Shown piece after piece: positions 19,109-27,740 of a stretch of DNA of 64,000 nt. Source of the DNA: Verrucomicrobiota bacterium (lineage in GTDB: Bacteria; Verrucomicrobiota; Verrucomicrobiia; Verrucomicrobiales; Akkermansiaceae); contig JAFLEH010000019.1 of the NCBI GenBank assembly GCA_017301995.1, positions 62,001 to 126,000 on the forward strand, written 5' to 3'. Below the pieces are notes generated by a model. It was not told where the DNA came from and made no database searches. It worked only from the letters and a program-made list of their open reading frames with translations. The position numbers and the translations under genes are program-made. Positions within the stretch are counted from its first letter, which is position 1. Each line of letters begins with the position of its first letter.

Positions 19109-19831
19109 ATGAAACTATCAGCCACCGGCTCAACCACCCCATTTGAAGCCTATCCGGAGTACGACGGCCAAGCCGTCTGCGTCGATGTGACACCCCTCAA
19201 GAAAACCCAATCGTCATTCGGCGAGCGCGAGACGTTCCGCATCGTGTTCGAGACGCGCGAGCTGCGGCAGGATGGCAAGCCCTATCTGCTTTTCAGCCGG
19301 GGATTCACGCCGTCGCTCCATGAGAAAGCCGCACTGCGGCAGTTTCTCAAACAGTGGCTCGGCCGCGATCTGACAGTCGCCGAGCAGAACGAGTTCGACA
19401 CCGAAAACCTCATCGGCCGCCCGGCGCGTGTAAGCGTGGTTCACAGCGACTACAACGGCACCACCTACGCCAACATCGGTCTCATCCGCCCTGACAGATC
19501 CGGCGAGCCGCTCAGGCCGTCGGGCAAGTATGTCAGGCAGAAAGACCGCCAGAACAACGACGGGCGGTTCAACCCGGCGTCCAACACCGCGAACGACGCT
19601 CCCGCGGACTGGCGGCGTGTGAAGGTGCACGTCGGCCGCCACAGTGGTCTCGACCTCGGCGAACTCGACCGCGAGTCGGTGGAGGCGCTTCATGCCAAGT
19701 GGCTGCCCACGGCGCTTGCGATGCCAAAGCCGCTCAAGGCCGACCGCGACCTCATCGCCGCCCTCAAGCAGGCGAAGATGGCGCTCGACGCCGGACAGGT
19801 GGAGGACGAGGAGGACAACATTCCGTTCTAA
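19109..19831 (+). CDS. SSB-like single-stranded DNA-binding protein
   Basis: 240 residues. The N-terminal ~110 residues are beta-rich (TTPFEAYPEYDGQAVCVDVT, ETFRIVFETREL), compatible with an OB fold. The very end is VEDEEDNIPF, an acidic tail finishing in -IPF like the protein-docking tip of bacterial SSBs. It is the first large gene of the replication module and is followed by a helicase and the polymerase fusion, consistent with coating of single-stranded DNA during phage replication. No exact family is named; the tail and position carry the call. Confidence 0.6.
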   Translation: MKLSATGSTTPFEAYPEYDGQAVCVDVTPLKKTQSSFGERETFRIVFETRELRQDGKPYLLFSRGFTPSLHEKAALRQFLKQWLGRDLTVAEQNEFDTENLIGRPARVSVVHSDYNGTTYANIGLIRPDRSGEPLRPSGKYVRQKDRQNNDGRFNPASNTANDAPADWRRVKVHVGRHSGLDLGELDRESVEALHAKWLPTALAMPKPLKADRDLIAALKQAKMALDAGQVEDEEDNIPF

Positions 19832-19848
19832 CCAAGACACGCGCGTCC

Positions 19849-20010
19849 ATGATCCGCACATCAGATTTCCGGCATCCGCTCATCCAGGGCATCACCAGCT
19901 ATCCGCGCCGGCGCGGACGCAGGCCCCGTCCGGCGGCGCTTCTTCTGACATTCGCGCTCGGCCTGCTCGCAGGCTGGCTCATTCGCGGGGGAGGCGCGTG
20001 GCCGCCATGA
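19849..20010 (+). CDS. small single-pass membrane protein (hypothetical)
   Basis: 53 residues with a basic N-terminal half (ITSYPRRRGRRPRPA) and one hydrophobic helix (ALLLTFALGLLAGWLI). It fills the gap between the SSB-like gene and the helicase, overlapping the helicase start by 4 bases, which supports it being a gene. Function unknown. Confidence 0.5.
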   Translation: MIRTSDFRHPLIQGITSYPRRRGRRPRPAALLLTFALGLLAGWLIRGGGAWPP

Positions 20011-21260
20011 CAGCCGGCACCGTCGCCAGAAGTCCCGCCGACCGCTTCCTCGATCTGGCCGAAGCCGGTGAGAACGTGTTTCTCACCGGTCCGGCCGGGT
20101 CGGGCAAGAGCCACGGTGTCCGGGAGTTTCTCAAACGGCATCCGGACACCCACGTGACGGCGAGCACCGGGGTGGCGGCGCTCAACGTCGGCGGCATGAC
20201 CGTCCACCGGTGGAGCGGAATGTTGCTCGGCCCGGCCCCAGGGCAGGATTTCGGGCAGTATTTCGCGCAACTCTCGCGGGATGCCAAACCGGGCGTGCTC
20301 GCCGCCTTCAGCCGTGTGCGCCGCTGCGGGCGGCTGGTGATCGACGAAATCTCGATGCTTTCCGGCGGGGCGTTCGCCTATCTCGATTTCCATTGCCGCA
20401 GGATCCGGGGTGACAACAGGCCATTCGGAGGCATCCGCGTGATCGGCACTGGGGATTTCCTCCAACTGCCGCCCGTCCGTACCAACCCGACTCTTCCCTA
20501 CGACTGGGTGTTCGACTCGCCCGCGTGGCCGGAGGCGGGCTTCCAAACCGTGGAACTGCGGCGGATCATGCGCCAGGACGAACCGGAATTCGTCGCGGCG
20601 CTCGGCAAGGTGCGCCGGGGCGTGATGGACGCGCCGGTCGAAAGGATCCTGCGTCCCCGTGTCAGCCTGTTCCCCAACCGTGACATCACCCGGCTGTTCA
20701 CCCACAACTCGATGGTGGACCGCTGGAACGACTACTGTCTCGGCGAACTGCCCGGCCCCGAGTCGGTTAGGGAGGCGGATACGTGGGGGCCTCTCCATCA
20801 GGTGGAGTTTCTCGAAAAGAACCTGCTCACCCCGAGGGTGCTGCGCCTCAAGCCCGGTGCCAAGGTCATGTTCACCGTGAACCGGCCCGACGACGGCTTC
20901 GTGAACGGGCAGACCGGCGAGGTGGTTTCCATCGGCCCAACCGCCGTGACCGTCCGCACCCACGGCAGCGAGCTTGAGGTGTCCCCCTACCGCTGGCGCT
21001 ACGACTCCAACGATCCCGGTTGCGCCTGGTTCGAACAACTGCCGCTGCGCCTGGCCAACGCCCTGACGATCCACAAGGCGCAGGGCCTGACACTCGATTC
21101 CGCATTCATCGACGTGCGCGCCGCCCGCGAGCCGGGTCAGGCATACGTCGCCCTTTCCCGCGTCCGCACGCTCGCCGGACTGCACCTCAAGGACTGGCCC
21201 AAGGGCCTCTTCGTGTCGCGGCGGGCGCTCGATTTCCATTTTCCAACAACACCCCCATGA
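20007..21260 (+). CDS. PIF1/RecD-type DNA helicase
   Basis: 417 residues. Walker A GPAGSGKS near residue 25, Walker B VIDEISML near 115, an arginine-containing GTGDFLQLPPV motif, and the C-terminal LTIHKAQGLTLDSAFID and AYVALSRVRTLAGL motifs are those of SF1B PIF1/RecD helicases (5'-3' movement). The ATG at 20007 was chosen; a GTG at 19998 is possible. It overlaps the next gene by ATGA, so the helicase and the replication polypeptide are coupled. It probably unwinds template or resolves structures during element replication. Confidence 0.88.
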   Translation: MTAGTVARSPADRFLDLAEAGENVFLTGPAGSGKSHGVREFLKRHPDTHVTASTGVAALNVGGMTVHRWSGMLLGPAPGQDFGQYFAQLSRDAKPGVLAAFSRVRRCGRLVIDEISMLSGGAFAYLDFHCRRIRGDNRPFGGIRVIGTGDFLQLPPVRTNPTLPYDWVFDSPAWPEAGFQTVELRRIMRQDEPEFVAALGKVRRGVMDAPVERILRPRVSLFPNRDITRLFTHNSMVDRWNDYCLGELPGPESVREADTWGPLHQVEFLEKNLLTPRVLRLKPGAKVMFTVNRPDDGFVNGQTGEVVSIGPTAVTVRTHGSELEVSPYRWRYDSNDPGCAWFEQLPLRLANALTIHKAQGLTLDSAFIDVRAAREPGQAYVALSRVRTLAGLHLKDWPKGLFVSRRALDFHFPTTPP

Positions 21261-24200
21261 CGCCTTCCATTCCTCCAGACATCAACACCCTCGACCGGCT
21301 CGCCGCCGCGCAATTCTACGCGAACACTCTCGGCTGGGCGGTTCATCCGTTGCTTGCACCCGACAAGGGCGACCCGCAGGAGCGCGGCAAGAAGCCGCTG
21401 CTCAAGGGCTGGCGCAACCACATCGCGGCCGACATCACTCCGGATTTCCTAACCCGGTTCTTCGGTCCGGGCACCAACAACAACATCGGCTGCGTGGTTC
21501 GCCCGCCGTTCGTCCACGTCGATCTGGACAGCAAGCCGGACGCCGGGGCCTCGGTGATGGAATGGCTGGCCACCCAACCGGAACTGGCGGCGGTCCCCCG
21601 CGAACGCACGGGCGGCGGCGCACATCTGGCCTTCGTCTGCCGCGACATGCCGGAGGCGGTGATGAAGGCGAAGAAGGCACCGGCATGCCAGATCACCGGG
21701 CGGGTGAGCGCCGAACTCTATCTGGACGGACTCAATCTCGTGCTCGCTCCGTCCGTCCACAAGAGCGGGCACACCTATCAATGGGAGGTCACCGGCGACA
21801 TCCCCGAGGTGAAATGGGACGACCTTTGCCGCTGGTTCGGGTTCGCCGCTCCGGAGGCGAGGAAGCCCGGCCGCCCGGCCAGGGAAAAACCCTGGTGGTC
21901 GAAGTGGGATCAGGACCTGCGCACGCTCGATCTGGCCGGAGTCATGGAGGATCTCGGCGGTCTGGGGGCCTGTCTGGATCCGGACACCAACAAATGGTCG
22001 GTGCGCTGCCCGTGGGAAACGGAGCACGGCGCGGGTCCCTGCGACGCTCCGGGATCGGACACCATCATCTTCAACCAGCCCGAAACCATGCCGGGATTCA
22101 AGTGCCTGCACGCCCACTGCGAGGCGCGCGGTATCCGCGATCTGGTGGAGTGGGCCGAAAGGCAACGGCCCGGCATCATCGCGTCGCGCTGCGCCAACCT
22201 CCGCGTCTGGCAACCCGGCAACAGCGATGCCAAGGGCCGCCCGCAAATCGTGTTGCCCGCGCTCGGCCGCGCCCACGGGGCATTCGGCACCGAACTCGGC
22301 AACCTCATCGCGCCGAAGCTCGACATGTTCCGCTTCGCCGACAACGTGGTGGAGATCCGTACCATCCGGCAGGCCGACAAAAAGGGCGCGATCCCAGGCC
22401 AGATGCTGGCCGCAATCAAACCGGCCGAACTGGTCACCGCCGTGGAGCGCACCGTCGAAACCGGCGTGATCCGCGAGGACGAGGCGGGCGACGGGGTGTT
22501 CGTGCCCAAGAGCATGAGCGAACAGGACGCGCGCATCACGCTGGTGAGCGGGTTCTTCGGCGCGTGCCTGCCCCGTGTCAGCCGGTTGCTGGATGTTCCC
22601 GTGCCCCACTTTTCCGATGACGGCAAAGTGGTCTATCCGAAACCGGGCTATGACGAACGCTTCGGCACCTGGCTCAACCCGCAGGCCCCGCAGCTCAGGA
22701 CGATGGGCCATGCCGAGGCGCTGCGCTGGCTCTGCCACGATCTGTTCGGCCCGCCCGATCAGGGCGGATTCTGGTGGCACGACGAGCAGGCGCGCGTGCA
22801 CGCCCTGGCACGCTTCGTCACTCCGTTCTGCCGGGGACTGATGGAATGGCGGCGCACGCCGCTCTGGATTTTCGACGGCAACCGCGAGGGCTGCGGCAAG
22901 GACACCTGCGCCGATCTGACCCACATCGCCTACACCGGCCGTTCGGTCATCTGCGCCCCGCTGTCCAAGGACTGCGACGACGAGATGAGAAAGCGGATCA
23001 CCTCGGCGCTCATGGCCGGCAGCCGGTTCTTCCATCTGGCCAACATGAAGGGCCATGTCAGATACGCGTCCCTCGAAGCCGCCACCGATGATTCGGGCGT
23101 TTGGGAGGACCGCCGCCTCGGGGTGAGCGAAACGATCACCCTGCCCAACGAAACCGAGTATTCGTTTTCCGCCAACAACGCCACCTGGGAACCGGACATC
23201 GAGCGGCGCTGCCGCCGGATCCGCCTGAGGTTCACGCCCGACGACATCAACGGCCACCGCTACCGCCACACCGACATCAGGGGGTGGGTCCGCCGGCACC
23301 GGAGCGAGTTGCTTTCGGCCGTCGCCGCCCTGGTGTCCGAATGGGTGAGGCAGGGGTGCCCTCCGGGGCCGTCGCCGTTCACCTCGTTCCCGGAATGGGG
23401 GCGGGTGGTCGGCGGCATCCTCCACTGCGCCGGATTGCCCGATCCGTGCCTGCCGCACGAGGACAGCCAGTCGTCCGGCGACCAGTCCACCAGGGCGATG
23501 CGGGATTTCTTCGCCGTGGTGTTCGAACGGTTCGGCGACCGGGAGATTCTCAAGAGGGAATTCCAGGAATTCGTCCAGCATGACGAGAGCGTCCACGAGC
23601 TGTTCGACTGGATCGACTTCGCAGCGCGGCGGGGGCTGATGAGCTTCGGCAGGCTCATTGCCAGGTTCGACAAGCGCGAGTTGGGCGGCATCACCTTCCG
23701 CCTGAGGATGACCTCCAAGAACTGCGGCACCTACCGGTTTTTCCGCGCCGGGGAGGGTGAATTGCAAATTCGCCCGTCATTGCCGGAAGCGGCCACACCC
23801 GAGCAGGGACTTAGGGACTTTGAGGGACTTTCCACACCCAGCCATACGCGCGGGGAAAATGCCTGTGAAAAAAATAAAAATGAAATGCAATTAACGGCTC
23901 CAAACATGGGCGACAGGGAAAAGTCCCCCGAAGTCCCTAAGTCCCTGTTGCCTGTTTTCTGCTCGACGCGCGGCGACCTCGACCGCATCGCAGCCGATCT
24001 TGCCGGGGCCTCGCGTATCGCGCTGGACATCGAAACCTACGGGCAGGCCAAGGGCGACGGACTCGATCCCTGGAAGGGTGACATCAGGCTGCTCACCGTG
24101 TCAAAGCACGGCGGCACCGTCTGGACCATCGACCTGCGGGCCACCGGATACGAGTTGGGGCCGCTCAAACGGGTGTTGGATGACGCCCATGTCATCATCC

Positions 24201-25666
24201 ACAACGCGCGGTTCGACCTGCTGTGGCTGCGGGTGAAATGCGGACTCAACGCCCGCAAGGCGCTATGCACGCTCACCGCCGCCCGCCTGCTCGCCGCCGG
24301 AACCAAACCCGGCAACGATCTCGACAAATGCCTGGAGCGGTATCTGCGAATCCCTCCCGCCGCCGACCACAGCCGGTCCGACTGGGCGTCCATGCTGCTC
24401 ACCGAAGACCAGCTCGCCTACGCGGCCCGCGACGTGGCACACCTCCACGATCTGCTGGCCGTGATGGAAGGTGAGATCGAAATGGCGGAACTCGGAGATG
24501 TATGGGCGTTGGAATCCGCGCTGCTGCCATGCGTGGTGGATATGGAATCGGCCGGCATCCGCGTGGAGCGCGAAAAACTCGAATCCATCGCCGCCACGGC
24601 CCGGCAACGCGAGGCCCAAGCCGCCGCCGGACTCCGCGAAGCCCTCGGCAACCCGTCGCTCAACCCGGCCAGTCCGGGGCAGTTGCTCGCCGCGCTGCGG
24701 GGCAAGGGACTCGCCTTGGAATCCACCGCCGAGGAACATCTCAAGGCGGCCGACGACGGCCATCTGGTTCCCCTGGTGCTGGACTACCGGGAGGCGGGCA
24801 AACAGGCCCAGCAGGCCGTGGCCCTCATCGGCCACATCCGGAGCGACGGGAGGATCCACGGGCTGTTCGACCCGCTGGGAACCGCCACCGGCAGGTTCTC
24901 GTCCAAGGAGCCGAACCTCCAGAACATCGGGCGCGGCGAATTGCGCGAGGCGTTCTCGGTCCCGGAGGGCAAACGCCTGATCGTGGCCGACTACTCGCAG
25001 ATCGAGTTGCGGGCCGCCGCGGCGATCGCGGGTGAGACGAGAATGATCGAGGCCTACAAGGCGGGTGCCGACCTCCACAAGCTCACCGCCGCCACCGTGC
25101 TTGGCAAACCGGAGGACGCGGTCACCAAAGCGGATAGACAACTCGCCAAGGCGGTCAACTTCGGCCTCATCTACGGCCAGTCGGCACCTGGGCTCGTGAA
25201 ATACGCCGCCACCTCCTACGGAGTGGCGATGACAGGTGACGAGGCGTTCGCCATCCGCACCGCGTTCTTCCGCACCTACTCGCGCCTCCGCCAGTGGCAC
25301 GGGCAAAGCCACAACACGTCCGAAGCCGGCATCGCCGAAGTGCGCACCCGCACCGGCCGCCGCCGTCTCATTCCCGGCAACTCCACTCCGTGGGAGCGTT
25401 TCACCGCGCTCGTGAACACCCCGGTCCAGGGTGGCACCGCCGATGGCATGAAGCGGGCCATCGTTCTCCTGTCAGGCCGCCTTCCCGAGGGTGCCATGAT
25501 CGTTTCCACGGTCCACGACGAACTGGTCGTCGAGTGCCCCGAGGAATCCGCCGAACCATGCCGCCAGCTCGTCATGACGGCGATGGTGTCCGCCATGTCC
25601 GCCCTCTTCCCGGAGGTGCCGGTCGGAGTCGAAGCCAACGTCTGCACCACCTGGGCCGAAAAATGA
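21257..25666 (+). CDS. primase-polymerase / helicase / 3'-5' exonuclease / family A DNA polymerase fusion
   Basis: One uninterrupted 1469-residue protein. Residues ~8-215: Prim-Pol/AEP domain with DLD at 89-91 and GGGAH with H123. ~245-290: Cys/His cluster (C251, C283, H285, H287, C288), possibly zinc-binding. ~500-850: P-loop helicase resembling SF3/D5-like phage helicases, GNREGCGKDT at 541-550 and a DIERRCRR arginine motif near 650. ~850-897: variable linker. ~905-1070: DnaQ-like exonuclease with D924/E926, H982-N983/D987 and Y1055/D1059. ~1075-1469: PolA-type polymerase with DYSQIELR from D1245, K1298/Y1306 and HDE at 1420-1422. All catalytic residues are present. It should prime, unwind, synthesise and proofread. 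Such parts are normally separate proteins. ATGA overlaps occur at both ends. Confidence 0.9.
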   Translation: MTPSIPPDINTLDRLAAAQFYANTLGWAVHPLLAPDKGDPQERGKKPLLKGWRNHIAADITPDFLTRFFGPGTNNNIGCVVRPPFVHVDLDSKPDAGASVMEWLATQPELAAVPRERTGGGAHLAFVCRDMPEAVMKAKKAPACQITGRVSAELYLDGLNLVLAPSVHKSGHTYQWEVTGDIPEVKWDDLCRWFGFAAPEARKPGRPAREKPWWSKWDQDLRTLDLAGVMEDLGGLGACLDPDTNKWSVRCPWETEHGAGPCDAPGSDTIIFNQPETMPGFKCLHAHCEARGIRDLVEWAERQRPGIIASRCANLRVWQPGNSDAKGRPQIVLPALGRAHGAFGTELGNLIAPKLDMFRFADNVVEIRTIRQADKKGAIPGQMLAAIKPAELVTAVERTVETGVIREDEAGDGVFVPKSMSEQDARITLVSGFFGACLPRVSRLLDVPVPHFSDDGKVVYPKPGYDERFGTWLNPQAPQLRTMGHAEALRWLCHDLFGPPDQGGFWWHDEQARVHALARFVTPFCRGLMEWRRTPLWIFDGNREGCGKDTCADLTHIAYTGRSVICAPLSKDCDDEMRKRITSALMAGSRFFHLANMKGHVRYASLEAATDDSGVWEDRRLGVSETITLPNETEYSFSANNATWEPDIERRCRRIRLRFTPDDINGHRYRHTDIRGWVRRHRSELLSAVAALVSEWVRQGCPPGPSPFTSFPEWGRVVGGILHCAGLPDPCLPHEDSQSSGDQSTRAMRDFFAVVFERFGDREILKREFQEFVQHDESVHELFDWIDFAARRGLMSFGRLIARFDKRELGGITFRLRMTSKNCGTYRFFRAGEGELQIRPSLPEAATPEQGLRDFEGLSTPSHTRGENACEKNKNEMQLTAPNMGDREKSPEVPKSLLPVFCSTRGDLDRIAADLAGASRIALDIETYGQAKGDGLDPWKGDIRLLTVSKHGGTVWTIDLRATGYELGPLKRVLDDAHVIIHNARFDLLWLRVKCGLNARKALCTLTAARLLAAGTKPGNDLDKCLERYLRIPPAADHSRSDWASMLLTEDQLAYAARDVAHLHDLLAVMEGEIEMAELGDVWALESALLPCVVDMESAGIRVEREKLESIAATARQREAQAAAGLREALGNPSLNPASPGQLLAALRGKGLALESTAEEHLKAADDGHLVPLVLDYREAGKQAQQAVALIGHIRSDGRIHGLFDPLGTATGRFSSKEPNLQNIGRGELREAFSVPEGKRLIVADYSQIELRAAAAIAGETRMIEAYKAGADLHKLTAATVLGKPEDAVTKADRQLAKAVNFGLIYGQSAPGLVKYAATSYGVAMTGDEAFAIRTAFFRTYSRLRQWHGQSHNTSEAGIAEVRTRTGRRRLIPGNSTPWERFTALVNTPVQGGTADGMKRAIVLLSGRLPEGAMIVSTVHDELVVECPEESAEPCRQLVMTAMVSAMSALFPEVPVGVEANVCTTWAEK
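23804..23947. repeat. inverted repeat with three AGGGACT units per arm around an AT-rich core, inside the replication fusion gene
   Basis: The left arm (23804-23833) has AGGGACT at 23805, 23813 and 23823. The right arm (23917-23947) is its near-perfect reverse complement (31 bases, about three mismatches and one indel). The 83-base centre is rich in A runs, unlike the surrounding GC-rich gene. In protein terms it is the linker between helicase and exonuclease domains. Iterons around an AT-rich core resemble a replication origin; a degenerate small insertion that fused two genes is the alternative. Confidence 0.75.
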
Positions 25667-26229
25667 ACCGCGACGACTACAGCCAAAGACAGAAAGCGAA
25701 GGACGCCGAATACGAGCGGCAATACCGGGAGTGGGTCGCCTCGCTGCCGCCCGAGGAGCGCCGCAAACTCGGCTCGAACGGACTCGACAGACCCGACACC
25801 GCCCGCCACGGCAGCGGCTCCGCCAAGGGCGACGCCGCCGACAGCCCGCTGATGAGGGTGGGTGATGATCCGGCGCTCGTTCCGGATCCGGAACCGGAGC
25901 GGAAGCCGGCGCCGCCGCCCGACGCGGAACAGACCTGGGACGCGCTGCGCCGCATGCTCGGCGAGATCATCAGCCGCGACAACGCGCGGCTCACCGCCGA
26001 GTGCTTCGCCATCGCGGCGGGACTCACGTTCTCCGGCGGCGACTCCATGATGGACGTCGCCAGACGCCACGGCGTCACCAGGGCCGCGGTTTCGAAACGC
26101 TGTGTCGAACTGACCGAACTGCTCGGCCTGCGGCCGTCCCGCGCCATGCGCTCGTTGACAGCACGCCAGGCATACCGCGCCGCCCGCATCAGCACCACCC
26201 GATCCCATGAACCAACTGACCCTTCCTAA
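25663..26229 (+). CDS. small HTH DNA-binding protein (sigma-70 region 4-like helix-turn-helix)
   Basis: 188 residues, ATGA-coupled to the polymerase fusion. The N-terminus is charged (RQKAKDAEYERQYREWVASL), the middle proline-rich and disordered, and the C-terminal part contains MMDVARRHGVTRAAVSKRCV, a clear helix-turn-helix like those of sigma region 4 or Trp repressor folds. It may regulate the early operon or bind an origin. No named family. Confidence 0.6.
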   Translation: MNRDDYSQRQKAKDAEYERQYREWVASLPPEERRKLGSNGLDRPDTARHGSGSAKGDAADSPLMRVGDDPALVPDPEPERKPAPPPDAEQTWDALRRMLGEIISRDNARLTAECFAIAAGLTFSGGDSMMDVARRHGVTRAAVSKRCVELTELLGLRPSRAMRSLTARQAYRAARISTTRSHEPTDPS

Positions 26230-26857
26230 CTCAAAAGTCACCGCCAGCCGCACCGGCCTGCGATTCACCGGCAAGCTCACCCAGGACGAATGGCGGCAGC
26301 TTGCCACAAGCATCGGCGAGGTCGCCTCATCCATCGCCTTCATCGTCGGCGACTGGCTGGTCTATGGCCAGAGCCTCTTCGGCACCGACGGGCACCCCGA
26401 CCGGAGGGTGGACGATCCGTCCTATCTGCTCGCCATGGACGCAACCGGACTCGACCGCTCGACGCTCCAGAACTACGCCTATGTGAGCCGCAGCATTCCG
26501 TATTCGGCGCGCAGCGAACGCCTGTCATGGGAACACCACCGGCTGCTCGCCAAACTGCCCGAGCCGGAGATCGGCGGCTGGATCGCCAAATGCGAGGCCG
26601 AGGATGACGCGGGCCGCCGGATGTCCACCCGCCGCCTGCGCAAGTCGCTCGCCCTGGGCCGAGTCGCCACCACGGCCGACATGGAGCCGGACGATTCCGA
26701 CAAGGGCGCGGACAACCACATCCCGTTCGTGAACCGGCTCGCCATCTGGTGGCGCAGGCGGCAGGAGGAAAAGTTCCTCGCCCGTGCCACCCGCGAGCAG
26801 CGCCTCGCCCTCAAGCGCGATCTCCAGCCGGTCGTGGACATCTACAACCAGCTCTGA
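26207..26857 (+). CDS. phage regulatory protein resembling LmbU-like / ParB-accessory DNA-binding proteins
   Basis: 216 residues; overlaps the previous gene by 23 bases. The core LTQDEWRQLATSIGEV, IVGDWLVYGQSLFG, TLQNYAYVSRSIP and LSWEHHRLLAKLP reproduces the pattern 'W..LGDWL.YG....y....Y..L.N..WVA.r.p...R...LSW.HH..VA.L' of actinobacterial and phage proteins related to LmbU, which bind DNA. The basic C-terminus is variable. Probably an operon regulator; the recognition is by pattern only. Confidence 0.5.
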   Translation: MNQLTLPNSKVTASRTGLRFTGKLTQDEWRQLATSIGEVASSIAFIVGDWLVYGQSLFGTDGHPDRRVDDPSYLLAMDATGLDRSTLQNYAYVSRSIPYSARSERLSWEHHRLLAKLPEPEIGGWIAKCEAEDDAGRRMSTRRLRKSLALGRVATTADMEPDDSDKGADNHIPFVNRLAIWWRRRQEEKFLARATREQRLALKRDLQPVVDIYNQL

Positions 26858-26887
26858 CCCGAACCGCAAACCGCAAACAACAATCCA

Positions 26888-27088
26888 ATGACATCCCAAC
26901 TCATGACCACCATCCTGACCATCGTCGGCTTTTTCGCCATCACCTTCGGCCTGGCCGGCACCATCTCCCGCTGGATCCGCGAGAGCGAGGAACGCAAACG
27001 CACCCTCGACAGCCACAACGCCGCCGTGATGAAGGCGCTCGAACGGATCGAAACCGCCATCGCCAAATCCAACACCGCCGCCAAATGA
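26888..27088 (+). CDS. small membrane protein
   Basis: 66 residues with an N-terminal hydrophobic helix (TTILTIVGFFAITFGLAGTI) and a charged helical tail (RESEERKRTLDSHNAAVMKA). It overlaps the next gene by ATGA, supporting translation. The layout suits a membrane-tethered coiled coil; function unknown. Confidence 0.55.
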   Translation: MTSQLMTTILTIVGFFAITFGLAGTISRWIRESEERKRTLDSHNAAVMKALERIETAIAKSNTAAK

Positions 27089-27324
27089 ACCCGGACACCG
27101 AACAACAGGCCGCCATCGACGCGGTGAAGGAACTTCTCGCAACCCACTTCCGCGAGGCCGAGGACAGCGCCGACGACGGGAAGTTCAGCCTTGGCTTCCG
27201 CGTGACCTTCGACCGCACCCGCGCGCCGACCAAGCTCAAGGTGACGTGCCGCGTGTCCAAGATCACCACCGACGAGATCGAGATCACCGTCGATGACCCC
27301 GACCAGGGGAAACTGCCCTTGTGA
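27085..27324 (+). CDS. hypothetical phage protein
   Basis: 79 residues: an acidic helical N-terminus followed by beta strands (KFSLGFRVTFDRTRAPTKLK, DEIEITVDDPDQG). ATGA-coupled upstream, and its TGA shares a base with the next ATG. A similar small beta-rich protein often precedes recombination nucleases in phages, but no family is claimed. Confidence 0.6.
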   Translation: MNPDTEQQAAIDAVKELLATHFREAEDSADDGKFSLGFRVTFDRTRAPTKLKVTCRVSKITTDEIEITVDDPDQGKLPL

Positions 27325-27740
27325 TGAAGGTCCGCGCCCGCATGGTGTTCCGTGGTGCCACGCCTCCGAGCAGGCTGGAGAACCGCTTTGAAACACTGTG
27401 GCGGGCGCTGGATGGCCCGGAGTTAGAGCGGGAGTTCCGCTTCCATGCGACCCGGAGATGGCGGGCGGATTTCGCCCACGTAAAAAGCCGCACCCTGATG
27501 GAAATCGAGGGCGGCATCTACGTCAACGGCCGCCACAACCGCGGCGCGGGTTTTGCCGCAGACCTGGAGAAATACCTCGAAGCGGCGTTGGCAGGGTGGC
27601 GCGTCGTCCGCCTCGGGCCTAACGAGTTAACGGCGGAGAGTGTCGGACGGCTGATTCTTCTGGTCAACGGCTGCGGGAACAGGGACACTGCGCCCGACCA
27701 TGATACGTCTGATCGACCTCATCAAACTGGCGGGAGTTGA
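27324..27740 (+). CDS. VSR/DUF559-like endonuclease (possible resolvase)
   Basis: 138 residues. WRADFAHVKSRTLMEIEGGI followed by GRHNRGAGFAADLEKYLEAA and GWRVVRLGPNEL matches the phage nuclease pattern with Asp in 'RxDFA' and Glu in 'EIEGG', as in very-short-patch-repair-like PD-(D/E)XK enzymes. In replication modules such genes are candidate Holliday-junction or branch nucleases. The last ~15 residues overlap the next gene. Confidence 0.7.
   Translation: MKVRARMVFRGATPPSRLENRFETLWRALDGPELEREFRFHATRRWRADFAHVKSRTLMEIEGGIYVNGRHNRGAGFAADLEKYLEAALAGWRVVRLGPNELTAESVGRLILLVNGCGNRDTAPDHDTSDRPHQTGGS

Noticed and set aside
21449..23767. 772-codon minus-strand frame opposite the replication fusion
   Set aside because: It is a GC-rich shadow: His/Ala/Gly-rich without motifs, opposite a gene with all catalytic residues of four enzymes.
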